Below are positions 44,774 to 53,657 of a DNA stretch of 64,000 nt, in pieces. The notes beneath the pieces are model-generated. The model ran no database searches. It saw only the letters and a list, made by a program, of their open reading frames with translations, and was not told the origin of the DNA. Position numbers and translations under genes: made by a program. The stretch spans positions 372,001 to 436,000 of the forward strand of contig NZ_CP056122.1 in assembly GCF_018219455.1 (NCBI RefSeq), given 5' to 3'. Numbering within the stretch: position 1 is the stretch's first letter; every line of letters begins with the position of its first letter. The stretch is from Moritella sp. 5. Its GTDB lineage: Bacteria > Pseudomonadota > Gammaproteobacteria > Enterobacterales > Moritellaceae.

Positions 44774-45424
44774 ATGACAGATAATACGATACAAAGAAAT
44801 CTTCCTAGACAAGAAAGAAGCCTTGAAAGAGTAAAGCAAATCATTGATTCAGCAGCAATCTTATTTGATGAGATTGGTATTGCTAATGCGACGCCTTCAG
44901 ATATTGCCAAAGCATCGGGTTTAACTAGAACATCGCTATATCGTTACTTTCCGAACAAAGCATCGATTATCCGTGCGCTGGCAGAACGCCATTTACAAGC
45001 GTTGCAATTACGCTTCTCAGCAGTACCAAGTGATTTACCGCTTGAAGAGCGTATTGAGTTGGTCATTGAGACATACGCTGAGTTTTACCGTAATGAACCG
45101 GGTTACATGGCCGTTTGGTCGGGCGTTGATTCACTGCCAGAACTGAAAAGTATTGATCAGTCAGCCCTCGATTTTCATTCTGCGGTTATTCAAAAGCAAA
45201 TGGCGAGTATTGTTTCTGATGATATCAGTAGCGAGCAAGTTAAAATGATCTCGGTTATCCTACCACGTACTGTAGGTTCTATTTTACGCTTGGCAGTGCA
45301 AGAACCTGAATTGGCAGATAAATACGTACGCGAAGCAAAAGTGTTAGCGACGGTATACTTGACTCATTATGCCCACCTTGCTGGTTATGACCTTAAAGAA
45401 AATCCAAGTTCAAGCCCTGCATAA
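44774..45424 (+). CDS. TetR/AcrR family transcriptional regulator
   Basis: This 216-residue protein has an N-terminal TetR helix-turn-helix (IGIANATPSDIAKASGLTRTSLYRYFPNKASI split over about residues 35-66). The helical ligand domain does not identify a ligand. The start ATG 44774 follows AAGGGGCGGCAT; upstream in-frame codons are leader. The next gene, 97 bases downstream, encodes a radical SAM protein, but joint control is only a guess. The C-terminus ends in a short serine/proline stretch. Confidence 0.87.
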   Translation: MTDNTIQRNLPRQERSLERVKQIIDSAAILFDEIGIANATPSDIAKASGLTRTSLYRYFPNKASIIRALAERHLQALQLRFSAVPSDLPLEERIELVIETYAEFYRNEPGYMAVWSGVDSLPELKSIDQSALDFHSAVIQKQMASIVSDDISSEQVKMISVILPRTVGSILRLAVQEPELADKYVREAKVLATVYLTHYAHLAGYDLKENPSSSPA

Positions 45425-45521
45425 TATCCGAACAAACTAGCGGTGCTGAATAATTTAGTCACTGCTAGATACCTTCCTAAATTAGCAGCGGATGCTGATT
45501 ATTAAATAACGGAATTGTTAC

Positions 45522-46409
45522 ATGCCTATCTCTTATGTTGAACCTGTATTTCGTCCGCCGAGTGAATGGCGATCGTTGATCTTACAAGTCGCAAATGGTT
45601 GTTCTTGGAATAACTGCACTTTTTGCGATATGTATACGCAACCTCAGAAAAAATTTCGAGCTAAAAAGATAGCTGATATCGAAGCCGAAATTTTGAGTGT
45701 CGTTGCTAGCGGGCAAAAACATCAGCGCGTTTTCCTGGCTGATGGTGATGCCATGACATTACCGTTTAAACGGTTAAAAGAGATCTTGTTACTTATTCGT
45801 AAACACATGCCAGATGTTCAAAGAGTCAGTGCATATTGTTTACCACGTAATATCAAAAGCAAATCATTAGCAGAGCTTTATGAGTTATGTAATTTAGGTT
45901 TGGGCATTGTTTATGTTGGTTGTGAAAGTGGTGATGATGAGGTTCTCGCATTAGTAGAGAAAGGGGAGACTTATGATTCGCAACTTGATGCTCTCTACAA
46001 GCTGAAAGGTGCGGGTATTAAAACTTCAGTGATGATACTTAATGGTCTGGGTGGTACTGAGTTTACCGAGCAGCATGCATTAAACTCTGCGCGCTTAATG
46101 AATGCTGCACAGCCAGACTATTTATCGACGTTAGTGGTGTCTTTTCCACTAGGGCAAGCTAAGTTTTCCCAAAATTTTGTTAATGGTTTCCAGTTACCTG
46201 ATCAGCAGGGCTTGTTTTTGGAAATGCAAATGTTGTTAGAAAATTTGGAACTTAAGAATACCATATTCAGGTCTGACCACGCCTCTAACTACTTGTCTTT
46301 AAAAGGGGTTCTGGGGCAAGATAAAAGCAGATTACTAGCACAGATATGTAGTGCCATTGAAACCCCTGAGCAGAGCCATTTACGTAAAGAATGGCAGCGT
46401 GGGTTATAA
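45522..46409 (+). CDS. Radical SAM protein of unknown function
   Basis: This 295-residue protein has the iron-sulfur motif GCSWNNCTFCDMY (about residues 27-39), a C-x4-C-x2-C spacing instead of the usual CxxxCxxC. The barrel strands follow: FLADGDAMTLPF (about 68), RVSAYCLP (about 100) and LGIVYVGCESGDDEVL (about 129). ILNGLGGTEFTEQHALNSARL (about 172) is also present. It lacks an obvious C-terminal extra domain. Such proteins cleave SAM to start radical reactions, but the substrate here is not identifiable. A small NTF2-like gene follows after 32 bases and may be co-transcribed. Confidence 0.82.
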   Translation: MPISYVEPVFRPPSEWRSLILQVANGCSWNNCTFCDMYTQPQKKFRAKKIADIEAEILSVVASGQKHQRVFLADGDAMTLPFKRLKEILLLIRKHMPDVQRVSAYCLPRNIKSKSLAELYELCNLGLGIVYVGCESGDDEVLALVEKGETYDSQLDALYKLKGAGIKTSVMILNGLGGTEFTEQHALNSARLMNAAQPDYLSTLVVSFPLGQAKFSQNFVNGFQLPDQQGLFLEMQMLLENLELKNTIFRSDHASNYLSLKGVLGQDKSRLLAQICSAIETPEQSHLRKEWQRGL

Positions 46410-46441
46410 TTTCTATCTTTCTCACCGAAAAAGGAAAAACG

Positions 46442-46810
46442 ATGTCTTTAAAGGACCAGATTATCATTAGTGAAAAAAGTTTGCATAAACACGTAATGAA
46501 TAATGAAGTTGAGGAATTAATCCCGTTTATTGATGATGAATTTATTGTACTATCGGGAAGAGGCGTTAAGTTTAATAAATTAGAAGTACTTGATGTGATA
46601 ACAAGGGAAACGGGGTTAAGAGTCACTACTGGAAGTCAGTCTTTTGAATTCAGAGAAATATCCACAGATGTTGTTCAGCTATGCTACAAAGGCTGGATGG
46701 ACTATGGTAATGATAAGAAAACTTACTCTCTCCGTACTTCTATTTGGAAAAAAAATCTGACAGGATGGAAAATAATATTTCATCAAGGAACCCCGTGTAA
46801 ACCATTTTAA
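46442..46810 (+). CDS. NTF2-like (DUF4440) small protein
   Basis: This 122-residue soluble protein has an alternating helix-strand pattern typical of the cystatin-like NTF2 fold: EKSLHKHVMNNEVEELIPFIDDEFIVLSG at the start and WKIIFHQGTPC at the end. DUF4440 proteins are small enzymes or binding proteins of mostly unknown role. The ATG at 46442 follows AAGGAAAAACG. It lies 32 bases after the radical SAM gene. Confidence 0.75.
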   Translation: MSLKDQIIISEKSLHKHVMNNEVEELIPFIDDEFIVLSGRGVKFNKLEVLDVITRETGLRVTTGSQSFEFREISTDVVQLCYKGWMDYGNDKKTYSLRTSIWKKNLTGWKIIFHQGTPCKPF

Positions 46811-46929
46811 CATTAAGCGCTGTTATTATCACAGCCTTAACAAAAATCGGCTACACAAGATGACAACCAGAAAGTGCGGTGCTATGGTTATATTTCAATA
46901 ACGTTTATCTTATAATCAGCAAATATTCG

Positions 46930-46966
46930 ATAGTTTTTTCCTATCAAAATGATTGTCTAAAGCAAT
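46930..46966 (+). promoter_or_regulatory. OxyR binding site upstream of the peroxiredoxin gene
   Basis: ATAG-N7-CTAT-N7-ATTG-N7-CAAT follows the OxyR pattern ATAG-N7-CTAT-N7-ATAG-N7-CTAT with exact spacing and two changed bases. A weak promoter (TTGTCT, 16 bases, GATTAT) starts within it, where OxyR would contact polymerase. Confidence 0.65.
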
Positions 46967-47040
46967 TGGTTTAAGATTATATTTAATGTAAAAATTATGC
47001 CGTAAAATAAGCAAATATTTAATTAATTTAGGAGATTAAA

Positions 47041-47643
47041 ATGGTTTTAGTAGGACGTCAAGCACCAGACTTTACAGCTGCAGCAGTACTAGGTAACGGC
47101 GAAATCGTTGATAGCTTTAACTTTGCTGAATTCACTAAAGGTAAATCAGCGGTTGTATTTTTCTACCCACTTGATTTCACATTTGTTTGCCCATCAGAGC
47201 TAATCGCTTTTGATCACCGTCTAGAAGATTTCCAAAAACGTGGTGTTGAAGTTATCGGTGTTTCAATCGATTCACAATTCAGCCACAACGCATGGCGTAA
47301 CACTTCTATTGAAGATGGCGGTATCGGTCCAGTTAAATACCCACTAGTAGCAGACGTTAAACACGATATTTGTCAAGCATATGGTGTTGAACATCCAGAA
47401 GCTGGTGTGGCTTTCCGTGGTTCTTTCCTAATCGACACAAACGGCGTTGTTCGTCACCAAGTTGTTAACGACCTTCCATTAGGCCGTAACATCGATGAAA
47501 TGCTACGTATGGTTGATGCACTAAACTTCCACGAGAAAAACGGTGAAGTTTGTCCTGCACAATGGGAAGCTGGTAAAGAAGCTATGGAAGCATCACCTGA
47601 AGGCGTTGCTAAATACCTAAGCAAAAATGCTAAAGGCCTATAA
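47041..47643 (+). CDS. Typical 2-Cys peroxiredoxin (AhpC/Prx1 type)
   Basis: This 200-residue peroxidase has the peroxidatic cysteine in DFTFVCPSE (Cys50) and the resolving cysteine in GEVCPAQW (Cys171). The GGxGP-like EDGGIGPVKYPL motif of sensitive, eukaryote-like Prx1 enzymes is also visible (about 91-102). It reduces hydrogen peroxide and organic peroxides; no ahpF lies nearby, so thioredoxin is the likely donor. Codon use is strongly biased to preferred codons, a sign of high expression. It has an AGGAG start and the OxyR site above. Confidence 0.95.
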   Translation: MVLVGRQAPDFTAAAVLGNGEIVDSFNFAEFTKGKSAVVFFYPLDFTFVCPSELIAFDHRLEDFQKRGVEVIGVSIDSQFSHNAWRNTSIEDGGIGPVKYPLVADVKHDICQAYGVEHPEAGVAFRGSFLIDTNGVVRHQVVNDLPLGRNIDEMLRMVDALNFHEKNGEVCPAQWEAGKEAMEASPEGVAKYLSKNAKGL

Positions 47644-47681
47644 TTTTCACTTAACTTATTAAGTAAAAATTAAGTCTAATA

Positions 47682-47712
47682 AAAAAGCCAATCTCAGTGA
47701 GATTGGCTTTTT
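47682..47712. terminator. Bidirectional terminator between prx and cheX
   Basis: AAAAAGCCAATCTCA pairs perfectly with TGAGATTGGCTTTTT, with a one-base centre. It serves both convergent genes. Confidence 0.9.
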
Positions 47713-47751
47713 AGTATTGAATGATTTTGTTTTAAATAACGTTAAATTGAA

Positions 47752-48216
47752 TTAGCTATCAAAGCATATCTCAATAGACGCACTACCGAATGCACTGGTT
47801 AGTGGCAGCAACAATTTAGGACCTTCTGCTTTGTGAGTAACTGTATGCCCTTTACCTGACACCACAATCGGTGTCGACATATCAAAATCAAAGCCTTTAT
47901 CAGCTAAAATACGCTTTGCCCCACCTGTTACCATGTTGGTGATCTCACCTACCATATCAATTACTTCAGCGTCAATTTTAGCGGGTTTCTCACCCAGCAT
48001 ATTATTCATGATCGCTAAGGCTAATGACTCATCAAAGGTAAGTGAAAATGAGCCTTTTGCTTGCGTTGACATCATTCCCATGATGCCAGTAATATCACCT
48101 TTGGCTTTATCATCTTTTTTGAGTCTTGGCTTACCGGGTGTTAATTCCACTTGTGCCATGGTATTTAATACATTTAATAAAGATGAGATAAATGGATTGA
48201 TAAACTCTACGCGCAT
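47752..48216 (-). CDS. cheX: CheX-like chemotaxis protein (CheY-P phosphatase family)
   Basis: This 154-residue protein follows the CheC/CheX/FliY pattern. The phosphatase signature E-x2-N is in VGEITNMVTGGAKR (about residues 93-106), and SLTFDESLALAIMNNML (about 59-75) is typical of CheX. CheX dephosphorylates CheY-P and resets flagellar signalling. AGGAACAACAAACA precedes the ATG. It lies 24 bases after zur on the same strand, so it may be read from the zur transcript, an unexpected pairing. Confidence 0.87.
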   Translation of the reverse strand: MRVEFINPFISSLLNVLNTMAQVELTPGKPRLKKDDKAKGDITGIMGMMSTQAKGSFSLTFDESLALAIMNNMLGEKPAKIDAEVIDMVGEITNMVTGGAKRILADKGFDFDMSTPIVVSGKGHTVTHKAEGPKLLLPLTSAFGSASIEICFDS

Positions 48217-48240
48217 TGTTTGTTGTTCCTGAAAATTTAA

Positions 48241-48690
48241 TTATTCACGGCAATCAGCACAGATACCGTGTGCTTCGACTGTCTTAGTCGTAATTGCAAA
48301 ACCATGCTCATCGGCAAGTGATTGTAGTAACTCTTCTATTTCTGCATTGTGTAATTCAATAACACCACCACAACTCTTACATAAGAGTAGTTGAGAAGGG
48401 TGTTTTTCACCAAAATGTGGGCACAAAATAAATGCATTACTCGATTCTATCTTATGAATAAAACCTTCTTCGAGTAGAAAATCGAGCGCGCGATAGACGG
48501 TCGGTGGTTTTGCGTTTGGTTCTAACAGCTGCAATTGAGCAAGCAGATCATAAGCACTAATCATGGCGTTGTGCTGTGCCATTAACAGAAAAATTTGCTG
48601 CCTAATTGGGGTGAAGCGAACGGCACGGGTAATACAGAGTTGTTGTGCTCTGTAGAGTAAATTGTTCGCTGAATCTGTCATAGGGATCAT
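48241..48690 (-). CDS. zur: Fur-family zinc uptake regulator Zur
   Basis: This 149-residue protein has the Fur-type winged helix (RFTPIRQQIFLLM..., PPTVYRALDFLLEEGFIHKIES) and zinc-site cysteines in CPHFGEKH, CKSCG and the terminal CADC. The CPHFG...H form and position of these ligands fit Zur rather than Fur. Zur represses zinc import genes when zinc is replete. Two ATGs (48690 and 48681) are possible and neither has a good Shine-Dalgarno. It precedes cheX by 24 bases. Confidence 0.88.
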   Translation of the reverse strand: MIPMTDSANNLLYRAQQLCITRAVRFTPIRQQIFLLMAQHNAMISAYDLLAQLQLLEPNAKPPTVYRALDFLLEEGFIHKIESSNAFILCPHFGEKHPSQLLLCKSCGGVIELHNAEIEELLQSLADEHGFAITTKTVEAHGICADCRE

Positions 48691-49075
48691 TCAAGTAGCT
48701 GAGAAAGGATAATGCTAACACACTAGGAGGGCTTTTCTAATTGCAATATACTAAAAATAGCAAAGCAAGCGATCTTTATAGTGGTTTTAAGGGTATTTCG
48801 TTGGGTTGGTTAACGTATTCATAAATTAGTGATGGCTAAGTTTATAATTGAGTCGTGAAAGGTACTGTTTTTATCAGAGAACTCGCGCTGCTTTAAGCTA
48901 AAGCGAGTTTGTGGTGTGGTGCCATCGTTGAACAAGATCTTTAGTTTTGAAAGTGAAGCGCGCAAGGTGTATGATCGCCCCCTTGTTTTTCGTCGTAGTT
49001 GCCACGCTGCTGCACGAATTTAAAAACAATTTAACGTAATTTAGCGCGATGCGCACCGAGATAAGAGATAAAGCA
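48691..49075. other. Intergenic region between zur and dusA
   Basis: No gene is seen in these 385 bases of divergent leader DNA. One hairpin, AACTCGC (48880-48886) with GCGAGTT (48903-48909), stands in the middle. It lacks a T run and I cannot assign it. Confidence 0.4.
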
Positions 49076-50068
49076 ATGACAAAGCCAGTTACCACCAGTG
49101 TTCATGCCCCTGGACGTTTTTCGATTGCCCCTATGTTGGATTGGACAGACCGTCATTGTCGTTACTTTCATCGCCTACTGACCAAAAACACCTTACTGTA
49201 TACAGAAATGGTGACAACCGGTGCAATCATTCACGGCCGAGGTGATTATCTTGCCTATAACCAAGAAGAGCACCCTGTGTCTTTGCAGTTAGGTGGCAGC
49301 AACCCGCTAGATCTGGCACAAAGCGCTAAACTGGCACAAGAACGTGGTTATGACGAAATTAATCTGAACGTGGGTTGTCCGTCTGATCGCGTTCAAAGTG
49401 GTAAATTTGGTGCCTGTCTAATGGCGGAACCTATGCTGGTGGCGGATTGCGTTAAAGCAATGCAAGACGTGGTAGATATTCCAATTACCGTTAAAACTCG
49501 TATTGGTATTGACGATCAAGATTCGTATGAATTTTTACAAACATTTATTGATACAGTCGCGGCAACGGGTTGTAAGGACTTTACTTTGCATGCCCGTAAA
49601 GCTTGGTTAAGTGGCTTAAGCCCGAAAGAAAACCGTGAGATCCCAGAACTTAATTATCAACGTGTTTACGATATTAAGCAGGATTTTCCGGGATTGTTTA
49701 TTGCGATTAACGGTGGCGTTAAAACGTTAGCAGAGACAGAATCGCACCTTACGCACATTGATGGTGTGATGATGGGGCGTGAAGCGTATCATAATCCTTA
49801 TCTATTGAGCCAAGTTGATGAACTTGTTTACGGTGCTGAGAAGTCGACTTATAGTCGTCATGATTATGCTGAAATGATGCTACCGTATATTGATAATCAT
49901 ATTCGTAATGGTGGGAGCTTAACGCATATTTATCGTCATATACTGGGGTTATTCCTTGGTCAGCCTGGTGCGAGAGCGTGGAAACGTTACTTGAGTGAAC
50001 AAGGACATAAAAAAGGCGCTGGTGTTGATGTTGTTGAAGCTGCGCTCAAGTTAGTGCCAAAAGTATAG
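49076..50068 (+). CDS. dusA: tRNA-dihydrouridine synthase A
   Basis: This 330-residue flavoenzyme shows [20 protein letters not shown] near the start (FMN binding), [21 protein letters not shown] (about 93-113) with the catalytic cysteine, and [15 protein letters not shown] (about 233-247). DusA reduces uridines 20 and 20a in the D loop of tRNAs. ATG 49076 is taken because it has GAGATAAAG ahead and the upstream codons look like leader. A terminator follows. Confidence 0.94.
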   Translation: MTKPVTTSVHAPGRFSIAPMLDWTDRHCRYFHRLLTKNTLLYTEMVTTGAIIHGRGDYLAYNQEEHPVSLQLGGSNPLDLAQSAKLAQERGYDEINLNVGCPSDRVQSGKFGACLMAEPMLVADCVKAMQDVVDIPITVKTRIGIDDQDSYEFLQTFIDTVAATGCKDFTLHARKAWLSGLSPKENREIPELNYQRVYDIKQDFPGLFIAINGGVKTLAETESHLTHIDGVMMGREAYHNPYLLSQVDELVYGAEKSTYSRHDYAEMMLPYIDNHIRNGGSLTHIYRHILGLFLGQPGARAWKRYLSEQGHKKGAGVDVVEAALKLVPKV

Positions 50069-50096
50069 TTTATTGATTTAAAAAGATTAAAAAATT

Positions 50097-50131
50097 AAAA
50101 AGCCTATTATTATTTATATGATAGGCTTTTT
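50097..50131 (+). terminator. Terminator of dusA
   Basis: AAAAAGCCTAT pairs perfectly with ATAGGCTTTTT and is followed by TTG. A and T runs flank it. Confidence 0.88.
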
Positions 50132-50251
50132 TTGTATGATTTGTAAGTGCTGGTTATTTATTAACTAATGCCTCTCGTTTGGGCTAGTTTATTCAGGTAG
50201 TATGAAAACACTAATGCGAATGGTTTAATAAGATAAAGATCCAAAAAATGG

Positions 50252-50278
50252 TCATGATTTTGATTATGAAGCCGATAA
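50252..50278 (+). promoter_or_regulatory. Sigma-28 promoter of the chemoreceptor gene
   Basis: TCATGATT, 11 bases, GCCGATAA: the -10 is identical to the FliA consensus and the -35 agrees at 5 of 8 positions, with exact spacing. It lies about 110 bases before the chemoreceptor start. Confidence 0.65.
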
Positions 50279-50294
50279 GCTATTAGGATTCTAA

Positions 50295-50322
50295 GGACGT
50301 TGTCCGATCTATAAGTTAGATC
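50295..50322 (+). other. Two small hairpins in the chemoreceptor leader
   Basis: GGAC-GTT-GTCC (50295-50305) is followed at once by GATCTA-TAAGT-TAGATC (50306-50322). They would fold in the 5' leader started by the sigma-28 promoter. No known riboswitch matches. Confidence 0.4.
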
Positions 50323-50388
50323 AGAGGGACGGGATTGGTATTGTAATAATACTATCAAACTAACTTGTAAACGCTACAGAGGTATTAA

Positions 50389-52008
50389 ATGGGACTATCA
50401 ACCCAACTAAAAATCAAGCATAAAATCGGCATTCTTTCGGCGGTTGTTGTCGTTAGTTTTTTAACTTATCTTTTCGCGAATATCCTCGTTGTAAAAGAAA
50501 ACAAAGAACGTTTATCACAACTGTCTGCTATTTATTATCCAGTACTTGAAGCCGCCACGATTAGTAACAGTAAAATTGCTGAATTAACGCAAGCAATTGA
50601 AACATCGGTCACGATTGGCGATGAAGATATGCTGCTGAGTGCAGACGATGTTTATGTTGATCTGATTGCACAACTCGATTTAATTAATTCGATCCATCCC
50701 GACAAAAATCGTGAATTATTATTAATTAAAAATGAAGCTTCTGAATATTACAAATCAGCTAAATATTTGGCTAATGGCTTGATTAGTGGCTCGATTTCTA
50801 TTGATAGTTTATCTGTATTAGCAGAGAGGAATAGTCTTAAATTAGACAAATTATTGGCGGAGCTGGATCAATTTAAACAAGACAGCCAATCTGACTTTAC
50901 CGCGTTAATTGATGCCTCATTAGAAAGCTCAGATAGCAGCCGTAATAAAGGTGTTTTATTGGGTGTTGGCGTTATTATTTTAGTGCTTGCAGTGTGTTAT
51001 TGGCTGACTGTGTCTATTACGGGTAGCATTCGTAAAGTATCTGATTCTTTAAAAGAGATCGCACAAGGTGATGGTGATCTGACAATACGTATTGATTACA
51101 CCAATAAAGATGAAATTGGTGACCTAGTGCATTGGTTTAATCAGTTCCTGAATAAGTTGCATGGCAGTATCTCCGAAACTATCCAATCTATTGATTCGTT
51201 ATCACAAGTGTCGACGCAATTAGCGACATCAAGCTGCACGTCTAAATCTCGAATTCAAGAGCAAAGTAAGTCGATTGATCAGGTCTCTCGCTCGATGAAC
51301 GAAATGTTTGATACTGTCAGGCATATTGCTGATTATGCATCTAATGCTTCTTTGGAAGCAAGTAGTGCAAACAAGGAAGCGGAGACTGGAACAGTGGTTG
51401 TCGAGAAGACTATTGAAGCTATACATGACCTAGCTAATGAGGTCAAAACAGCATCAAAAGTGATTGATGAATTAGACTCTCATACGAGCAATGTAGGTGT
51501 TATTCTCGATACTATCCGTGGTATCGCCGATCAGACCAATCTGTTAGCATTAAATGCAGCCATTGAAGCGGCGCGTGCGGGCGAACAAGGACGAGGTTTT
51601 GCTGTCGTTGCTGATGAAGTTCGAACTTTAGCATCTCGCACACAAGACTCAACCCAAGAGATCCAACAAGTACTGGAAGAATTGCAACGCGCTTCACGAG
51701 GTGCTGTGGAAGCGATGCAACGTGGGATGAGTAAAGCGGAGATGGGCGTAGAGCAATCATCGAGTGCGAGTGACTCTCTTATCAGTATTTCGGGTAAAGT
51801 TGACGCGATTAACGTCGTCAACGAGCAAATTGCGTCGGCGACAGAAGAGCAAGCGCAAACCAGCAAATTGATAAATGGTTATATTGATGAAACCCATGCG
51901 ATAGCAACGCAAGTATCTCAAGATACCGTGGTGCTTGACGACATAACACGCGCTATCGAGGTTGCAACACAACATTTAAGGCAAGCAACAAATCAATTTA
52001 GTGTGTAG
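50389..52008 (+). CDS. Methyl-accepting chemotaxis protein
   Basis: This 539-residue transducer has a first membrane helix ([21 protein letters not shown], about 13-33). A periplasmic helical sensor domain of about 150 residues follows, without a recognisable Cache or PAS fold. Then come a second helix ([19 protein letters not shown], about 188-206), a HAMP domain, and a long cytoplasmic signalling region. The hairpin tip [32 protein letters not shown] (split; about 378-410) is diagnostic. It signals to CheA/CheW; the ligand is unknown. No C-terminal NWETF-type CheR tether is seen. Its sigma-28 promoter fits flagellar control. Confidence 0.93.
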   Translation: MGLSTQLKIKHKIGILSAVVVVSFLTYLFANILVVKENKERLSQLSAIYYPVLEAATISNSKIAELTQAIETSVTIGDEDMLLSADDVYVDLIAQLDLINSIHPDKNRELLLIKNEASEYYKSAKYLANGLISGSISIDSLSVLAERNSLKLDKLLAELDQFKQDSQSDFTALIDASLESSDSSRNKGVLLGVGVIILVLAVCYWLTVSITGSIRKVSDSLKEIAQGDGDLTIRIDYTNKDEIGDLVHWFNQFLNKLHGSISETIQSIDSLSQVSTQLATSSCTSKSRIQEQSKSIDQVSRSMNEMFDTVRHIADYASNASLEASSANKEAETGTVVVEKTIEAIHDLANEVKTASKVIDELDSHTSNVGVILDTIRGIADQTNLLALNAAIEAARAGEQGRGFAVVADEVRTLASRTQDSTQEIQQVLEELQRASRGAVEAMQRGMSKAEMGVEQSSSASDSLISISGKVDAINVVNEQIASATEEQAQTSKLINGYIDETHAIATQVSQDTVVLDDITRAIEVATQHLRQATNQFSV

Positions 52009-52059
52009 TGAGTAACTACAATTTGCTTGTTACACGAAATTTCTAAGGAGAGAAATTTT

Positions 52060-52221
52060 ATGATCAAGCAAATTGATATCGATGGCTCAAACATTTTATC
52101 AAAAACAGTATCAACAATTAGATCAACCCAATTACAGAACACCACCGAAAAACTATCTTTAGCTGCTTGTATTTCAGTTGCACAATTCAATACCGAATAC
52201 CTAATTACCTCCGCAGAGTAG
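52060..52221 (+). CDS. Small protein of unknown function after the chemoreceptor
   Basis: This 53-residue frame starts 51 bases after the chemoreceptor stop with a strong AAGGAGAG eight bases ahead of the ATG, better than most genes here. The product begins MIKQIDIDGSNILSK and ends NTEYLITSAE. It has no signal peptide, membrane helix or known motif; it has one cysteine (AACISV). A longer frame to 52027 would put the ribosome site inside the gene, so this start is preferred. I do not recognise it. It might be co-transcribed with the receptor. Confidence 0.6.
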   Translation: MIKQIDIDGSNILSKTVSTIRSTQLQNTTEKLSLAACISVAQFNTEYLITSAE

Positions 52222-52461
52222 CTAGGTCGCGTTCAATTACTCGACTCATCTAGTGCTATCCCGTTAACGTCCTGTTTGTTTTATATACGCATAGCGTATG
52301 TTTAGAGTGATTATCCAGCATTTTTGTAAGCGGGTGTCATATCACCAGTGTCCTCTGTTTCCTTAGTGTAAGTTGTTGTTTGAAATGGCTATATTCATCT
52401 TCATACATTTTGATTATGGGGTGGTAGTCATTTATATTCGTTATATACCTAGGATAAATGG

Positions 52462-53646
52462 ATGAAAAAAGTATTTACGTTGTTACCACTGGCTGTAGTT
52501 TGTGCAACGCAATTTGCTCATGCAGCGACGGATGCAGAGCGCCTAGCGCAAGTTGAACAAAAGCTTGCGATGTTACAAGAACAAAATGAGTATGATTCAT
52601 TAGCTGAACGTATGTCTATTAATGGCTTCTTTACCGGTAAAATGGTTGCCGCTAATAATGATGCTGGCTTTGAAAGTGCCACGACTAACCCAAACTTTGC
52701 TGACGGTAGTAAATTGGGTCTGCAAGGTACATTTGCGATTTCAGATCAAACTCAAGTCGTGGCTCAAATTGTTGGTCGTGGCTCTGATGATTGGACGCCT
52801 GAAATGGAATGGGCTTTTTTAAGTCACGATTTTGATAACGGCTTCTTGGCGCGTGTGGGTCGTTTACGTTTACCGCTATATATGTATTCTGACTTTTTAG
52901 AAGTGGGCTATGCACAACCTTGGGCTACACCTCCTGCTGATGTTTATACCATTGCACCTATTAGCTCATTCAATGGCGTTGATGTTACGTATCAACGTGA
53001 TGTGGGTGACGCGACACTGGCGCTGCAAGTAAGTTACGGTAATGACAGCTCATCGGGCGAAGATAACTCAGTAGGAAAAGATGTAGATTTCAGCGATATT
53101 GCTGGTTTATCTGCAACCTTGAGTTACGAAGAGTGGGTATTCCGCGGGACTTATTTCCAAACCGATTTAAATTCGAAAGATACAGGATTGCCTTTACTTG
53201 GTGCATTCGAAAAGAATAAAGCTCAGTTTGTTGGTGCCGGTATTAGCTATGACAACGGTTCGTTAATTGCTATTTCAGAATATACCATATCGAAAGTAGA
53301 AGGTACGTATGCGGACACTGAGTCTGCTTATATTACTCTAGGTTACCGCATCGAGGCTTTCACTCCGTATGTGAGTTATTCTTATTTGAAGACAACGGAT
53401 GATGAGAAGCGTGCAGGAAGTCCTCCTGATATGGCGTTACTTAATTGGCAGCGTACGACTTATAGTGCTGGGACGCGTTATGATATTAGCGCTAATTTAG
53501 CATTAAAACTAGATGTAACCTATGCGGATGATTTTGGTGGTACGAGCGGAGCGTTAACATCAAACATTGATTCTAAAACGTATGCGAATACGAAAGAATT
53601 CGATGACACTATCGTTTATACCGTTTCTTTTGACGCTGTATTTTAA
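52462..53646 (+). CDS. Outer membrane porin, first copy
   Basis: This 394-residue protein has a signal peptide ending HAATD and a short coiled coil (LAQVEQKLAMLQEQ, about 29-42). A beta-barrel follows, ending in phenylalanine (TVSFDAVF), as outer membrane proteins do. Strands such as WVFRGTYFQ, YITLGYRIEAF and LALKLDVTYA alternate as in 16- or 18-stranded porins. The coiled-coil head resembles phosphate-selective or OprO-type porins. It is followed after 11 bases by a PstS-like protein. The pair is repeated at 54354-56011, where the second porin is identical at most positions in the barrel. The substrate is unknown. Confidence 0.83.
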   Translation: MKKVFTLLPLAVVCATQFAHAATDAERLAQVEQKLAMLQEQNEYDSLAERMSINGFFTGKMVAANNDAGFESATTNPNFADGSKLGLQGTFAISDQTQVVAQIVGRGSDDWTPEMEWAFLSHDFDNGFLARVGRLRLPLYMYSDFLEVGYAQPWATPPADVYTIAPISSFNGVDVTYQRDVGDATLALQVSYGNDSSSGEDNSVGKDVDFSDIAGLSATLSYEEWVFRGTYFQTDLNSKDTGLPLLGAFEKNKAQFVGAGISYDNGSLIAISEYTISKVEGTYADTESAYITLGYRIEAFTPYVSYSYLKTTDDEKRAGSPPDMALLNWQRTTYSAGTRYDISANLALKLDVTYADDFGGTSGALTSNIDSKTYANTKEFDDTIVYTVSFDAVF

Positions 53647-53657
53647 GGAAAGTAAAA

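Noticed and set aside
48880-48909. Hairpin between zur and dusA as a terminator
   Set aside because: It lies upstream of both divergent genes and has no T run on either strand.
50069-50388. Possible cyclic-di-GMP riboswitch or tRNA-like element before the chemoreceptor
   Set aside because: The conserved GEMM bases and receptor loop are missing, and the two hairpins do not form a cloverleaf.
52300-52461. Possible Pho box before the first porin (TGTCATATCACCAGTGTC)
   Set aside because: The TGTC repeats are 14 bases apart instead of 11, so the spacing is wrong.
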